From Neoarius graeffei (taxonomy: Eukaryota; Chordata; Actinopteri; Siluriformes; Ariidae): 64,000 nt of DNA. Under the pieces are notes generated by a model that made no database searches, was not told the DNA's origin, and was given only the letters and a program-made list of their open reading frames with translations. The translations under genes were made by a program, and so were the position numbers. Below, piece after piece: positions 33,873-45,403 of the stretch. Position 1 is the first letter of the stretch. The number at the start of each line of letters is the position of its first letter. The stretch lies in the NCBI RefSeq assembly GCF_027579695.1, contig NC_083569.1, forward strand, positions 75,120,649-75,184,648. The letters are read 5' to 3'.

Positions 33873-34140
33873 CAATCAATTAATCAATCAATTTTTTGAA
33901 TACACCTCACTTCCATTCTGGTATGCTTCAATAAGGTTAGCGTTGTTTCCTACCACAAATAGTGACCTTGTGGGCACAGGATTCCCAAAGTAAAATTCTG
34001 AATCATTATTCACAGTTGTTTTTCCATGAAAAAGTCTTTTATCTATGTCTTCATTTTGTGTGCCTCTAAGTTTGAATCCAATTTGTTGTTGTCATCCAGC
34101 ATACAAGCTCTCCAGTATGCTAGTCAGGCAATGCTAGACA
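33541..34140. other. Spacer with AATT/AATC microsatellite
   Basis: The only structured part is a TTAA/TCAA tetranucleotide run at about 33818-33893. No gene is seen. Confidence 0.6.
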
Positions 34141-34205
34141 TTTCTATACAGTGGTGTAGTCTACTTTTTTGCAGTGGGTATACTCAGTGCTTGCCATGCA
34201 ACAAC

Positions 34206-35404
34206 CCGTCTCGTCTCGTCTTCTTCCGCTTATCCAGGACCGGGTCGCGGAGGCAGCAGTCTAAGCATGGAAGCCCAAACTTCCCTCTCCCCAGACACCT
34301 CGGCCAGCTCCTCGGGAAGAACACCGAGGCGTTCCCAGGCCAGCTGAGAGACATAGTCCCTCCAGCGTGTCCTGGGTCTTCCCCGGGGCCTCCTCCCGGG
34401 GGGACATGCCTGGAACACCTCCCCAGGGAGGCGTCCAGGAGGCATCCGAAAAAGATGCCCGAGCCACCTCAGCTGGTTCCTCTCGATGTGGAGGAGCAGC
34501 GGCTCTACTCCGAGCTCCTCCCGAGTGACTGTGCTTCTCACCCTATCTCTAAGGGAGCGCCCAGCCACCCTGCGAAGGAAACTCATTTCAGCCGCTTGTA
34601 TCCGCGATCTTGTTCTTTCTGTCATTACCCAAAGCTCATGACCATAGGTGAGAGTCGGAACGTAGATCGACCGGTAAATTGAGAGCTTCACCTTTTGGCT
34701 CAGCTCCTTCTTCACCACGACGGACCGGTAAAGCGACCGCATCACTGCGGAGGCTGCACCGATCCGCCTGTCGATCTCACGCTCCATCCTTCCCTCACTC
34801 GTGAACAAGATCCCGAGATACTTAAACTCCTCCACTTGAGGCAGGACTTCTCCACCAACCTGGAGAGGGCAAGCCACCCTTTTCCGGTCGAGAACCATGG
34901 CCTCGGACTTGGAGGTGCTGATTCTCATCCCAGCCGCTTCACACTCGACTGCAAACCGCCCCAGTGCATGCTGAAGGTCCTGGTTTGAAGAAGCCAACAG
35001 GACAACATCATCCGCAAAAAGCAGAGATGAAATCCTGTGGTTCCCAAACAGGATTCCTTTCGGCCCCTGGCTGCGCCTAGAAATTCTGTCCATAAAAATT
35101 ATGAACAGAACCGGTGACAAAGGGCAGCCCTGTCGGAGTCCAACATGCACCGGGAACAGGTCTGACTTACTGCCGGCAATGCGAACCAGACTCCTGCTCC
35201 GTTCGTACAGGGACCGGACAGCCCTTAGCAAAGAGCCCCGAACCCCATACTCCCGAAGCACCCCCCACAGAATACCACGGGGGACACGGTCGAATGCCTT
35301 CTCCAGATCCACAAAGCACATGTGGACTGGTTGGGCAAACTCCCATGAACCCTCGAGCACCCTATGAAGGGTATAGAGCTGGTCCAGTGCAACAACCCCC
35401 CCTG
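34206..35404 (-). mobile_element. Rex3-like (RTE clade) LINE, 5'-truncated, open RT frame
   Basis: The frame from 35404 to 34230 is open for about 390 codons. It contains the RT catalytic blocks MCFVDLEKAFDRVPRGILWG (motif A), GLRQGCPLSPVLF, SSLLFADDVVLLASS (motif C, ADD) and EFKYLGILFTSEG, then the C-terminal LRWLGHLFRMPPGRLPGEVF and RRPRGRPRTRWRDY. The endonuclease is missing by 5' truncation, as usual for LINE copies. The 3' end is a GACGAGACGAGACG tail. The uninterrupted frame suggests a recent insertion. The Rex3 name is from memory of the fish family. Confidence 0.8.
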
Positions 35405-35414
35405 GGAAAAAAAA

Positions 35415-35416
<2 letters not shown>

Positions 35417-35462
<46 letters not shown>
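35417..35462. repeat. (CA)n microsatellite
   Basis: About 22 CA units directly at the truncated 5' end of the Rex3-like LINE; it encodes the VCVCVC run of the overlapping frame. Confidence 0.95.
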
Positions 35463-35465
<3 letters not shown>

Positions 35466-37128
35466 TGTTGTGGCTATACTGTTATACTTGTACTCATCCA
35501 TCTTGTAACTGTCCGATAACCTGAAAGCAACACCTCATGAGCACCATCACTGCCTAATGCATAGTAATATGCATCTTGAAACTGGTTTTGTGTACAGATC
35601 TACTGTATGCAAAACAAATGTGGTTTAAATGTACAAAATTTATAAAATTTTGATTCACCGTTCAACTTAAGATAAGTGGGCTTTTCCATCATTGTTTTTT
35701 TATTTTTCATGTATCAAGAAAATTTGACATATTGACATGTAAATTAAACACATATCACACAATAATATATTAACATATTAAATGCATTTCTTATTTCTTA
35801 TCTATTCAGCACATCAGCTTAAATGAACAAGAAAACATCCTAGATGTGCTAAAACAAATGTTTGCTTCAAAGAAGAAAAAATTAATTTAATTAACAAATA
35901 CGCAATGCCCTTCAGTGTGTTAGTCCACAAGCCCTGCAAAAAAGGTCTACAGGACTTTCCAGGTGTTTTTATATTCTGGCATTTGAGGTCAGCATTGCCT
36001 CCTTGGTTGTGTTGCAGAGTGATGGCTGAGGACACTTCTGAAAACACTGAAATAGTGTCGTTTGTTTTCGTTTCATGATTTCGCAAGCTTGACTGAATGC
36101 TAGATAATGCCACGTGGTCTGTCATGACTGAATAAGCACTGTTGCTTTGCAACAAGTCAAAGGCAACAGGCATCAAACTACGTAGCTTCGTACGACCTGT
36201 ATGCTTTCCCCTCTATTCTGACCTCATTTGACTGGCTACATACACAAGTGCAGACGGCTGGCTTGACTGACATAGCAACAGTTGCTATGGGGGGGCGGAG
36301 CTCCCGGAAGGGTCAATTCTCTGCTCTTGGATCAACTCGCAACACCTTGAGTGCTGAGTCGGGCTCTGTCAGCGTCTAATAAATGAAGCCCATAGGATTT
36401 GAACTGAATAGGCGCTTGTAGCGCTAAAGCGCGTTTGGTGGACACAGGCATCTAGGAATGGAACTGTGGAACATTCATCTGACAATGTTGACGTTGGTTT
36501 GGCCAGTTTAAATAACGAATATATTTTTCGGTAGGCGTATGCGCATACGCAAATCCAAGGGCGTAAAAACGGTGTTGATATTGGTGGGGACATAATTTGG
36601 CCAAGCGCCCCAGTGCGCCATGGTTGTCGCACGAAATGTGGCCTACACTGTACAAATGATTGGTTGTCCATTCCTTTGTGTTATTTTGATTTTTAGCACC
36701 AGGTACACTTAGTCTTAGACTTAGGCTAACATCTGCATGTATACGGGCAATACATTATCACACAGAGAAAGTGGACATTGAAGTTGCTGTGAATTTTGCT
36801 GTAGTGGATGACCTACCCAAAATACAACAACACAATCAATCAAAATTATGTGCTGCTGCTTCATTTTCACACAACTTTTACTATTTTCACACATTTGAAA
36901 CATCATGTGCTTCCTTTTGAGTTACTGCAATTTCAGAATCTGGAAGTAATGTAGGTATGGGTGGTAGAAGTGTGAAGAGTTTTGGTAGTTGTAGTGCATT
37001 TTGCAAAAATGTTTATTCATTAAGTTGAAAGGGTTAAGTGACAATTGTTTCACATTTTATTGCAGAGGTTACATACATACATACGCATATACACATGCAT
37101 ATATACGCAAACAATGAGCAATAAAAAA
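35463..37128. other. Interior of the hAT element, no coding capacity seen
   Basis: Stops in all frames. Short open frames here lack domain motifs. Confidence 0.6.
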
Positions 37129-37169
37129 GTAAATATAAGTAAACATTTAGCATTACCTACAAGCATTTA

Positions 37170-37205
<36 letters not shown>

Positions 37206-37293
37206 TGAGAGAGAGAGAGATTGCAAACAGAAACTCCTTGCTGTTACAGTAAATATAAGTAAACATTTAGCATTACCTACAAGCATTTATTAG
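37129..37293. repeat. 45-bp direct repeat around a (GT)n tract
   Basis: The segment 37129-37173 (GTAAATATAAGTAAACATTT and the bases that follow) is repeated exactly at 37249-37293. Between them are about 15 GT units and a GA run. Confidence 0.9.
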
Positions 37294-38170
37294 AGTCGAG
37301 CGCTTGGCAGAAGAAAACGTCACTGTCTGAAGAGATTCTCTAACAAGGCTATTTTGTTTTGAATAGCTTACCGTTGACTGGGTAAAATAATGTCTTATGT
37401 CCTCATTACGTTTTCTTTTATTGCCCGACATCACTGCCTGTGTGCTGTTTTGCTGTAGCAGCGAGCTGGATGCTGATTTTACCGCTTGCTACTGCTAACA
37501 GCCAATGACAACAAAAAAACCATAGCAACGTCAAGGCAACGGGAGGTGGGCCAATCAAAGCTTCATAAAGCTTTTTTACCTGCTGTCCCCACCAATAGTC
37601 AGCCATCTTTGAGAGGTCTGTTCACAACTGAAAATCAGCTGGAAGCGATACCGCGTTTGGTGTTTTTATTCAGCGTTTCCCGCATCGCAGCTTCTCCATT
37701 CAAAAATGGTATGGACATTTTAAACTCAGCTGAATATCGGTATGGACGCGTCCATACGCATTTTTACGCCCATGCGCAAATCACTGAGCTCTTCAGTGAG
37801 TATACGGAAATCGCTGAGCTTTTCCAGTGGGCATACAGCGTATACCTGCGTATCACGTAGACTACACCACTGTTTCTATATGTTACAATGCACTGTGTAG
37901 CGTTAGACTTTGGCCTGCTTTCAGGCTTTTCAGTCTCAGATAGCTACAGCAGCAGTCTATAAGTTCTTCCACATGTGAGCTTGTAGATAAAAGTGCAGAG
38001 CTCCCCCTTATCACTCTCGCAGAACTCAGAATAGGACAAACAATTGATATGGCAGTAAACAGTACTGTAATGGAGAAATAAGGTGTTCTATAATTGTGTG
38101 TGTGTGTGTCAGGCATATCTTCTCTGTTGGACACATGTATACCTCATCTCATGAGAACATCAATATTCTT

Positions 38171-38532
38171 TATTATTATTCGTCACATGCACACTTCAAG
38201 CACAGTGAAATTCATCCTCTGCATTTAACCTATCTGAAGCAGTGAACACACGCACACACCCAGAGCAGTGGGCAGCCACACCAAAGCGCCCAGGGAGCAG
38301 TCAGGGGTCAGGTACCTTGCTCAAGGGCACCTCAGCCCAAAGCTGCCCCACATCAACCTAACTGCATGTCTTTGGATTGTGGGGGAAACCGGAGCACCCG
38401 GAGGAAACCCACGCAGACACGGGGAGAACATGCAAACTCCACACAGAAAGGCCCTCGCCGGCCGCTGGGTTCGAACCCGGAACCTTTTTGCTGTGAGGTG
38501 ACTGTGCTAACCACTACACCACCATGCCACCC
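38171..38532 (-). repeat. SINE, tail type A
   Basis: Full-length minus-oriented copy. The head at the right contains GGTTCGAACCC (B box) and TGGTGTAGTGGTTAGC (A-box region); the tail type matches 1-275 and 19804-20147. Confidence 0.88.
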
Positions 38533-40175
38533 ATATAGATCATGCTATACATTGAAATACTAATGAGAAAAAAAAGCAAGCCTCAACATGATTGATGTAT
38601 CCTCATTTCTATGCCTTTTTTGTCTGCCTTGATTGCACGGTCATCTTGGATGGTCCACCTGCTCTTATCCGATTAATATTCAATGTCATGCCCTTTCTTC
38701 TCTGTGCTTATTGTAACCATATTGAAGGAGTGTGCAGCACTACATCACACAGTTATGAATTTGATGTTTAGGGATCTGCTCCACTGAAAATCATTCACAA
38801 ATAAAAAGATTTACTACTTACTCAGCAGCAGCTTGTGTAACAGTGTACCTGAATGCTGACAAAAAGCTAACAAGGGAGTAATTTCAAAAGATAAATGCAA
38901 ATGCCATGTGGTGAAATTTACTCTGGAGGTCTGCAACTTGTCTGACTGTCTTTTTAGTGCTCCTTCTCGTTTTACTGCTTTCTTAAACTTCTCTGCAGTT
39001 AGAAGTGTTCTTGTAAGGTGCTGCTAACATGCATCTCACAGCTCATATACACAGTTCTGCACATGCTCAAATGCACACACTCACGCATACAAACATGCAC
39101 ACCCTCCAGAATCCTCACAATTAGCATTCTCTGGAAATAAAGGTGCAAACAAGGGACTCAAGGAGAGAAATGGGAGAAAATGAAGTGCGGATTCTGGAAA
39201 ACAAGTGTAACAGTGTAAAAGAAAATCCCAAACCCTATTTCACAAGCTGAGAAATGGCTACATACGTGCATCACATGTGTAACAACTCCATCTGACTATG
39301 ATAGTTCACTAGTATTCTGAAGATAAAATACTGCCTCCTACAGTGGCCAAATCTCAAACAATAGCACCAATAATTATATACTGATCTGAAAAAACATCAG
39401 AGTAATACCACGAATGGCCAAAAATACAGTGGTGTTGTACACAGGAGCAAAGCAGGTAAGAAGGTGTTTGAGCTTTTCTATGAGATGTTAAGAAATTTGC
39501 TAAAACAGTGCTATCATGGCCAACATTGCACTTGTCGATAAACAATCAGGTTTGCCACTGATTTATATATACACAAGTAGAAAGACACTTAATTTCACTG
39601 GTGAAAAAGGGGAACAAATAAGACAAGAGAGATGATAGAGAGTAAGCAGGCTGGCACTTGTAACTTTCTTTCCATTGCCAGATTAACGTTGTTATTTTCT
39701 CCGATGTATTTTTGTATCTTGTGGCAGGGGTACACTATAGTACTTGGCACCAAGATTGCTGGTAGAAAGAACACAACCATGTGGTCATTTACTTATTACA
39801 CATGTGTATAAAATTGACTCCCCTGCATTTTACACGAGATCACAGAGCATGTTTAGAGGATCTGATGAGGAGAAAGATTGATACTCAAAAATAATACAGG
39901 GAATAAAGACAAAAAAGGCAAAAAAAAAACACTAGAAGAATCTGTTGAGAGAAGAAATGAAGGGCTGATAAAGGTCTTTCAGCCTGTAGAGAGAGAAAAA
40001 ACCTAGAAAACTCCAACATGCGCATCAGACCATTCATGACCGTCACATTCTCCCTGATGGACTATTCTTTTCCACTTCGACCATTGTGGGGGGGGGGGGA
40101 ACCCCTAAAGCATCCATTAATGGACAATGTGTCCTTGCTAACTGTAGCCTTGTCTCATCTGAAAAAGCAGTTTCT
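38533..40175. other. Spacer without a recognisable gene
   Basis: AT-rich, with a short G run at 40088. No motif-bearing frame, exon or repeat that I can name. Confidence 0.5.
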
Positions 40176-40179
40176 TTAA

Positions 40180-41549
40180 AGGGCACATCTTGGGTATATT
40201 TAGGAGCAAGATCAATGTAATTCTCTTATTTTATATTAAACTTTGGTCAAATATCTGTCATATTTTGCAATTTTTTTACCTTGAGCAATACCAGAAAAAT
40301 TAAGTTGAAATCAAGCCATTTGAAGCGAATTGGTCCACCTCTGAAAAAACCTGGCATTTGGATTTCCCGGCAAACATTGATTTTCATGACATCACGTGTG
40401 GGACGCCTCCTTCTGAATCCTACGTCAGTGCTGGTTTGTTTATGAGAATACGACCTGGTGGTTTTCTGCAAATTTCTTCAATGTTATCACGTAATTATTA
40501 AAATGGTTAACAGATGTATCATAGGAGGGTGTAGCAACACCAATCATGATGGGATTAGTACTCATCATTTTCCAAAAGACCAGACAATGAGAGAGAAATG
40601 GGAACGCTTCGTGCGAGGCACCCGGAAAAACTGGCAACATGCAACAGACCACAGCATCATATGCGGGGCTCACTTCATAAAGCCTGACGACTTTGAAAAC
40701 TATTTGCAGTGGGAAATGGGCTTCAAGAAGCAACTTGATCTGAAAAAAGACACAGTTCCATCTGTTAGAATGCCCAAAGCAACACCGTCTCCATCTGTGT
40801 CAGCGTCACCAAAGGAGACAGCCATGTTCATCTCCCCTGACAGAAGGCGAAGTGCTGCATCCACTGAGGCCCTCAAAGCCGAGGACCAAGCAGAGCCGAG
40901 AAAAAGACCAAGAAAATTGGCAATTCACAAGTTGACTGTTGCCAGGGTAAGAAATAAGAGAGACTATACTCTAAATTAGGTGTTCCTGTGGTACACGGAT
41001 AATGTTATTTATTGACACATACAAAAGTAAACAACACGAAAGTGCTGGGCAATAATACACTTACTTCACATGTATCAAGGGATATGCGTGTCAGGGCTTG
41101 AGATCTTGGGACCTGTCAAACACATTATAATGTATATACAACCCTGCTTAGCCGAGTCCATGTGTGTAGCTTATGAAATATTTCTCCTACAGTAGCCAGT
41201 ACTCTTCTAAATTAAGAAATATATAAATACATAATAGTAATTAAAAAAATATGATTTATGTAACAATAGATAGATGAGCAAAATCGCTAGCTGCTAAACT
41301 TGGTCTACACAGACTGCGCACTGAATTCATGCAGGATCTCTCTGCCGGCTGGCGGATCCGCACATGACGTCACGAATCTGGATCAATATGGCTCCAGACT
41401 CCCTTGGGATTTTTCCAGATGCATTTTGTTATTTTATTTTTTTTCTGCTGTAGACAGATGGCCTTGTGCAAAATTACCCTTCTGGATGAGTGTGTAAAGG
41501 GACATACTTTCGTATAAAAAAAACACTAAATTGGTCCAGGATATGCCCT
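40180..41549 (+). mobile_element. Kolobok-like transposon with TTAA duplication and a THAP exon
   Basis: Flanked by TTAA (40176-40179 and 41550-41553). The ends AGGGCACATCTTGG and, on the complement of the right side, AGGGCATATCCTGG form imperfect inverted repeats. It encloses a plus-strand THAP-domain exon. Kolobok elements are known to use TTAA sites and to carry THAP proteins. No Kolobok transposase core is visible, so this copy is probably deleted. Confidence 0.7.
40503..40976 (+). CDS. THAP-type zinc finger protein exon
   Basis: From ATG 40503 the frame gives MVNRCIIGGCSN, HHFPKDQTMREKWERFVRG and HSIICGAHFIKPDDFENY: the C2CH THAP finger with its conserved Pro, Trp and CxxH, followed by a Ser-rich tail and a basic RKRPRKL stretch that could be a nuclear signal. 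An earlier in-frame start at 40458 is possible, but THAP fingers sit at the N-terminus, so 40503 is preferred. A donor-like AGG/GTAAGA near 40949 suggests the exon ends there and the last codons are intronic. It lies inside the TTAA-flanked element, so it is likely the transposon's DNA-binding protein and not a host gene. Confidence 0.7.
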
Positions 41550-41553
41550 TTAA

Positions 41554-41683
41554 TGGCAAGATTTACAACTCTTCTTGCTGTTCATGTGTGTCTATAAGAG
41601 GACCATCAGGAGGCTCCATTGTACTTCTTCATCAGGGAGGATGAGAGAGAAGGATGGAGAAGGGACAGGAAAAGAGGACAGTA
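41554..41683 (-). other. Proximal 3' untranslated region of the neuroligin gene
   Basis: Between the stop of the neuroligin exon and the Kolobok-like element. No polyadenylation signal is evident; the transposon appears to sit in or next to the 3' untranslated region. Confidence 0.45.
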
Positions 41684-42428
41684 CTATACGCGGGTGGTGG
41701 AGTGTTGGTGAGGCAGTGTGTTGTTGTGGCCAGTGGTGGAGGGGAAGGCGCTGAAGGCATGGAGATGCTGCATGCCTGCGATGCTGCTAGGTATCATGGT
41801 GATGGTGTTAGGAGTCATAAGAGGAACATTGTCTGGTGCCCGCCGTAGTGCCCGAGTGTAGTCTGGTGGACATGCTGGTCGCAGTGGCTCCACATCATGC
41901 TGCTCAGAGCGCTTCATCTGCAGAGACATGAGCTCCTCCTCTTGGCTGTGTGCCAGGTCATTGGCCAGCACACCATGCTGTGGAGATAGGCGGTGACGCT
42001 GTGTCTCATGCTGCCGGTCTCGTTTGTAGTAGAGTGCAGCAAATGCCAGGATATTGAGGAACAGCAGAGATGCTCCCACTGCCACTGTGACACTCAACTC
42101 AGTGGAGTAGTCACATGCGTCACTAGGAAATGGAGAAAAACGTGGCCTCTCTGAGCCCTCGGGATCTGGATCTGGAGGGAAGGTGGGGTCACGACTCTTC
42201 CAGTGTGGACGCCATGGGGGCAGGCAGGTGGTACTGGAGGTCATGAGTTCCTCGTGCAGGTTGTGTAGGTGAGGCACCAGCTCCAGCCAGAAGGCCACTT
42301 TATTGGCACGGTCGTTGTCATGAATACGTGGTTTCAGGTACTGCTTGTCCTTAGAGTTGAACTCCTCAAAGCGGTTTGGCTTTGTGTGGATGAATTTGGT
42401 CTCCTGGGGGACCGGCAGGTTAGGATCC
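41684..42428 (-). CDS. nlgn2: Neuroligin-2-like terminal coding exon
   Basis: The minus-strand exon starts after an acceptor (CTTCATCAG) at 42428 with [17 protein letters not shown], the end of the cholinesterase-like domain, followed by [19 protein letters not shown], a stalk, one membrane span ([20 protein letters not shown]), the gephyrin-binding region ([20 protein letters not shown]) and the PDZ ligand HSTTRV at the stop. NNTLPH before HSTTRV is typical of neuroligin 2. The protein is a postsynaptic adhesion molecule; neuroligin 2 acts at inhibitory synapses. Two short in-frame gaps are seen relative to the family: [14 protein letters not shown] lacks the residues usually between FEE and F and between YL and KP. 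No other neuroligin exon is visible, so the rest is outside the window or this is an isolated copy. Confidence 0.82.
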
Positions 42429-42634
42429 CTGATGAAGAAAAAGTTAAATATCAGAATGTTTGTATCAGACAGTTAATTTGCATTTTAACCCATTTTTAGC
42501 TGACCTATAATTATACCAAATCAAAATGTACTATTTCTGATTAACTGGAGCATAAATGGATTAGAACAAATGTATAAATTCAGTTCCAAGGTTTCAAAAC
42601 AACAGGAGAACATGAAGGTCTTCACCATCTACTA
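42429..42634 (-). other. Last intron of the neuroligin-like gene, proximal part
   Basis: Non-coding sequence upstream of the acceptor at 42428; nothing else is recognised. Confidence 0.5.
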
Positions 42635-42800
42635 GTGCATCTCAAACAATTAGAACATCATGAAAAAGTTAATTCTTTTTCGTAATTTAATTCAAAAAGA
42701 TAAACTTCCATATATTCTGTATTCATGACACCTAAAGTGAAATATTTCAAGCCTCTTTTTGTTTTAATTTTTATGATTATGGCTTATTGCTCATGAAAAT
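42635..42800. repeat. Tc1/mariner-like repeat fragment
   Basis: Contains GTGCATCTCAAACAATTAGA and a TTCAAGCCTCTTTTTGTTTT block, which I recognise as parts of a common vertebrate mariner-derived repeat. No coding. Confidence 0.55.
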
Positions 42801-42801
42801 C

Positions 42802-43221
42802 TGTCAGAGTGCAGGCACTAATGGATGTATGTGCAGGGGAGAGCGGAGAGCAAACTTGTAACGAAGCCAAATCGCAAAATGAGAAGCATAGTTAAAAGGC
42901 AGGCAAGGGTCAGTTGATCGGCAAACAGGGCAGTACAGAAGAGACAAGAAGCAGAGACAAAGAGAGACCGCGAGGGTCAGAATAACTAGAGTCAGTCAGA
43001 GATAGAAAGGCTTGGTATGGACTGGAAACCACAGAACGATACTTCACAATGAGGGGGAGTGAGAGTGAGGCTTAAGTAGTGTGGTTGATGAGTTGTGAAT
43101 GAGCAACAGCTGAGTTCAATAAGCCAGTGACAGAAGGCACTTTGCTCTTTGGGCGTTGTAATCCTGAGTAGCCATGTTTGTAGTTTGGCTAGCGCTGTTG
43201 TTCTCAATGCCTTTACTGACA
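42802..43221 (-). repeat. 3' LTR of the 42.8-45.5 kb Ty3 element
   Basis: Starts TGTCAGAGTGC and ends TTTACTGACA, so the ends TGTCAG/CTGACA are inverted. On the element strand it is preceded by a purine tract (GAGGGGGTTC). No second copy is present because the 5' end is lost. Confidence 0.7.
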
Positions 43222-43294
43222 GAACCCCCTAGAGGAGCTCCCTCTGGGAGCTAAATTCTTCTGGGGGCACCCTCTTCCCCTAGGTGCAGGTTTG

Positions 43295-43930
43295 TCAGGG
43301 TGTTAGTTGCGTAGCAGAGTGTTTGAGTGAGTCCTGTGCATACTTGGCCCACGGAATGAATTGAGACCAATCCTCCTGGTTCCTCATATAGAAGATTCTT
43401 AGAAAGTATCCAACCTCTTGGTTGGCCCATTCCACTTGGTCGTTAGATTGGGGATGATAACCGGATGTGAAATTCACTGAAACTCCTAACCGTTCCATGA
43501 AACAGGTCCATAAACGTGAGATGAACTGGGGACCCCAGTCACTGACTATGTCCTCAAGGATGCCAAAGTACCTGAACACCTGTAGGAATAGCAATTCGGC
43601 TGTTTGGAGTGCCATGGGGATGTCAGGTAAAGGAATGAATTTCAGGGCTTTGGAAAATCTGTCAGTTGTCACCATGATGGTGGTGTTGCCTTGGGAGGGA
43701 GGGAGGTCTGTGATGAAATCGATGGCTAGATGGGACCAGGGTCTTTGAGGTACCAGGAAGGGACAAAGCTTACCAGCGGGAGGGGTTCGTGGGACTTTCA
43801 CCTGGGCACACTCAGAGCAGGAGGCGATGAACTGGTTAATTTCAGTGAGCATGTTCTCTCACCAGTATTTGTTCCTAAGTATTTGATGAGTTTGTTGGCT
43901 ACCAGGATGTCCCATGGCAGGAGATGTGTG
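43295..43930 (-). pseudogene. Ty3 integrase
   Basis: The zinc domain spans the end of the RT frame (AHTSPAMGHPGSQQTHQILR) and the next frame (FIASCSECAQVK); the stop TGA between them sits where Trp is expected. The core follows: HLAIDFITDLPPS (Asp), VSDWGPQFIS (Asp) and GYHPQSNDQVEWANQE (Glu). The frame stays open to 43295. Confidence 0.8.
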
Positions 43931-45403
43931 AGCCCAGATGATGAGTCGCCCTCTGAGGTGTTTCGGGATGCAAAGGAGGCCAGGCGGAAGACTGATTGGG
44001 CTTGTCCGTAGTTGGGAGTTCTTTATCTCTTGATCCAGGTCCCAAGTGATGGATTGGATAAACCAGTTGGGTGAGAGAATGTGGTGCATTACGGGGTCAT
44101 GATGTGACAAGTCAAAGGTATGAGACAAGGCGTCTGCCTTGGTGTTCTTTGACCCTGGGCCGAACGAGATCATGAAATTAAAGCGTGTGAAGAAGCGTGC
44201 CCATCTGACTTGGTGTGGGTTCAATCTTTTGGCCTTCTTGAGATATTCTAGGTTCTTATGGTCAGTTAGTATCACAAAGGGGTGTGTGGCTCCCTCCAGC
44301 CAGTGTCTCCACTCCTCGAGATTGAGTTTGATGGCGAGCAGTTCTCTGTTCCTGACGTCATAATTCCTCTCTGCAGAGGTGAGTTTCTTAGAGAAAAATG
44401 CCACTGGGTGAAGCTTGTGTCTCTTGCTGAAATGTTGGGACAAGACTCCTCCTCCTGTGTCAGAGGCCTCAACCGTGAATGGCTTGGTCGGGTCAGGGTG
44501 CTGTAGGACCAGGGCAGAGGTGAAAGTGTTCTTGAGACGATTAAAGGCTTCTTCTGCCGAAGGGTTCCAGTGGAGATGCTTAGGACCCTTCTTGAGCAGG
44601 GCCGGTTGGGGAGCAGCAATTGTGCTGAAGCCTCCAATAAAGCGATGGTAGAAGTTGGCAAAGCCTAAGAAATGTTGAAGCTCCTTTATGGATATGGGTA
44701 TTGGCCAGGACGTGACCGCAGATAACTTAGAGGAATCCATGCTGACTCCTTCTGCACTTATGACATACCCCAAAAAGGAGATTCGATTCAAATGAAATTC
44801 ACCCTTCTCTGCTTTCACGTAGAGGTGATTAGCTAGTAAATGTTGAAAGATGACTCTGAAATGTTCCAGATGATTCTTCTTGTCGGGAGAGTACATCAAG
44901 ATATCATCAATAAACACTATCACAAACTTGCCTAGCATGTCCCATAGCACGTCACTGATAAGGCACTGGAACACGCTTGACACTGAAGAAAGGCGATAGG
45001 GCATTACTCTGTATTCAAAATGGCCAGCAGTCATGCTGAAGGTGGTCTTCCATTCACCACCCTTCTTGATTCTGATGAAGTTGTAGGCACTGCATCGGTC
45101 TAGCTTGGAGAAGATCTTAGCAGATCAAAGTTGTTCTAGGGCTGAGAGAACAAGAGGAAGAGAATAGAGATATTTGATGGAGACCTGGTTAAGTCCTCTA
45201 TTGTCTATGCAGGGTCGGAGACCACCACTTCGCTTCTCCAAAGAGAAGAACTCTGCTGATGCTGGTGACTTAGATGTATGTATGTAACCCTGCTTAAAGG
45301 CTTCCTGGATGTACTCCTCCATGGCAGTGTTCCTTTTGACAAAGGGGATAAAGGCGACCACGTGGAGGTGATGTGCCTGGTAGAAAATCGATGGCACAAT
45401 CAT
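43931..45403 (-). pseudogene. Ty3 reverse transcriptase and RNase H
   Basis: The first frame (45403-45125) has [19 protein letters not shown] and [19 protein letters not shown] and ends at a stop after SALEQL. The second (45034-43859) has GHFEYRVMPYRLSSVSSVFQ, the catalytic IVFIDDILMYS, LQHFLGFANFYHRFIGGFS, the RNase H start FTVEASDTGGGVLSQ, and a chain to LTDHKNLEYLKKAKRLNPHQ. The catalytic pair is intact. The stop near 45124 is a single nonsense mutation. Confidence 0.82.

Larger units (their letters stand above)
34149..37872. mobile_element. hAT-type transposon with perfect 8-bp target duplication
   Basis: Ends are CAGTGGTGTAGTCTAC at 34149 and its exact complement GTAGACTACACCACTG at 37857-37872. 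The flanking 8 bp TTTCTATA occurs at 34141-34148 and 37873-37880. Subterminal GGGCGTAAAAA-type boxes lie near 36560 and 37765. No transposase is recognisable, so it is non-autonomous. The Rex3-like LINE at 34206-35404 is nested in it; without that insert the element is about 2.5 kb. Confidence 0.88.

Noticed and set aside
33818..33893. Regular short repeats that could suggest an array
   Set aside because: They are a tetranucleotide microsatellite without spacers; nothing resembling a CRISPR array exists in the window.
35101..35524. Plus-strand open frames over the Rex3-like LINE and CA repeat
   Set aside because: They are the antisense of the reverse transcriptase and of a dinucleotide repeat; low-complexity HTHTHT and no motif.
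35814..36176. 120-codon minus-strand frame inside the hAT element
   Set aside because: No hAT transposase motif, no conserved block, and no splice signals.
41300..41497. 65-codon frame downstream of the THAP exon
   Set aside because: No motif; chance opening within the non-coding part of the Kolobok-like element.
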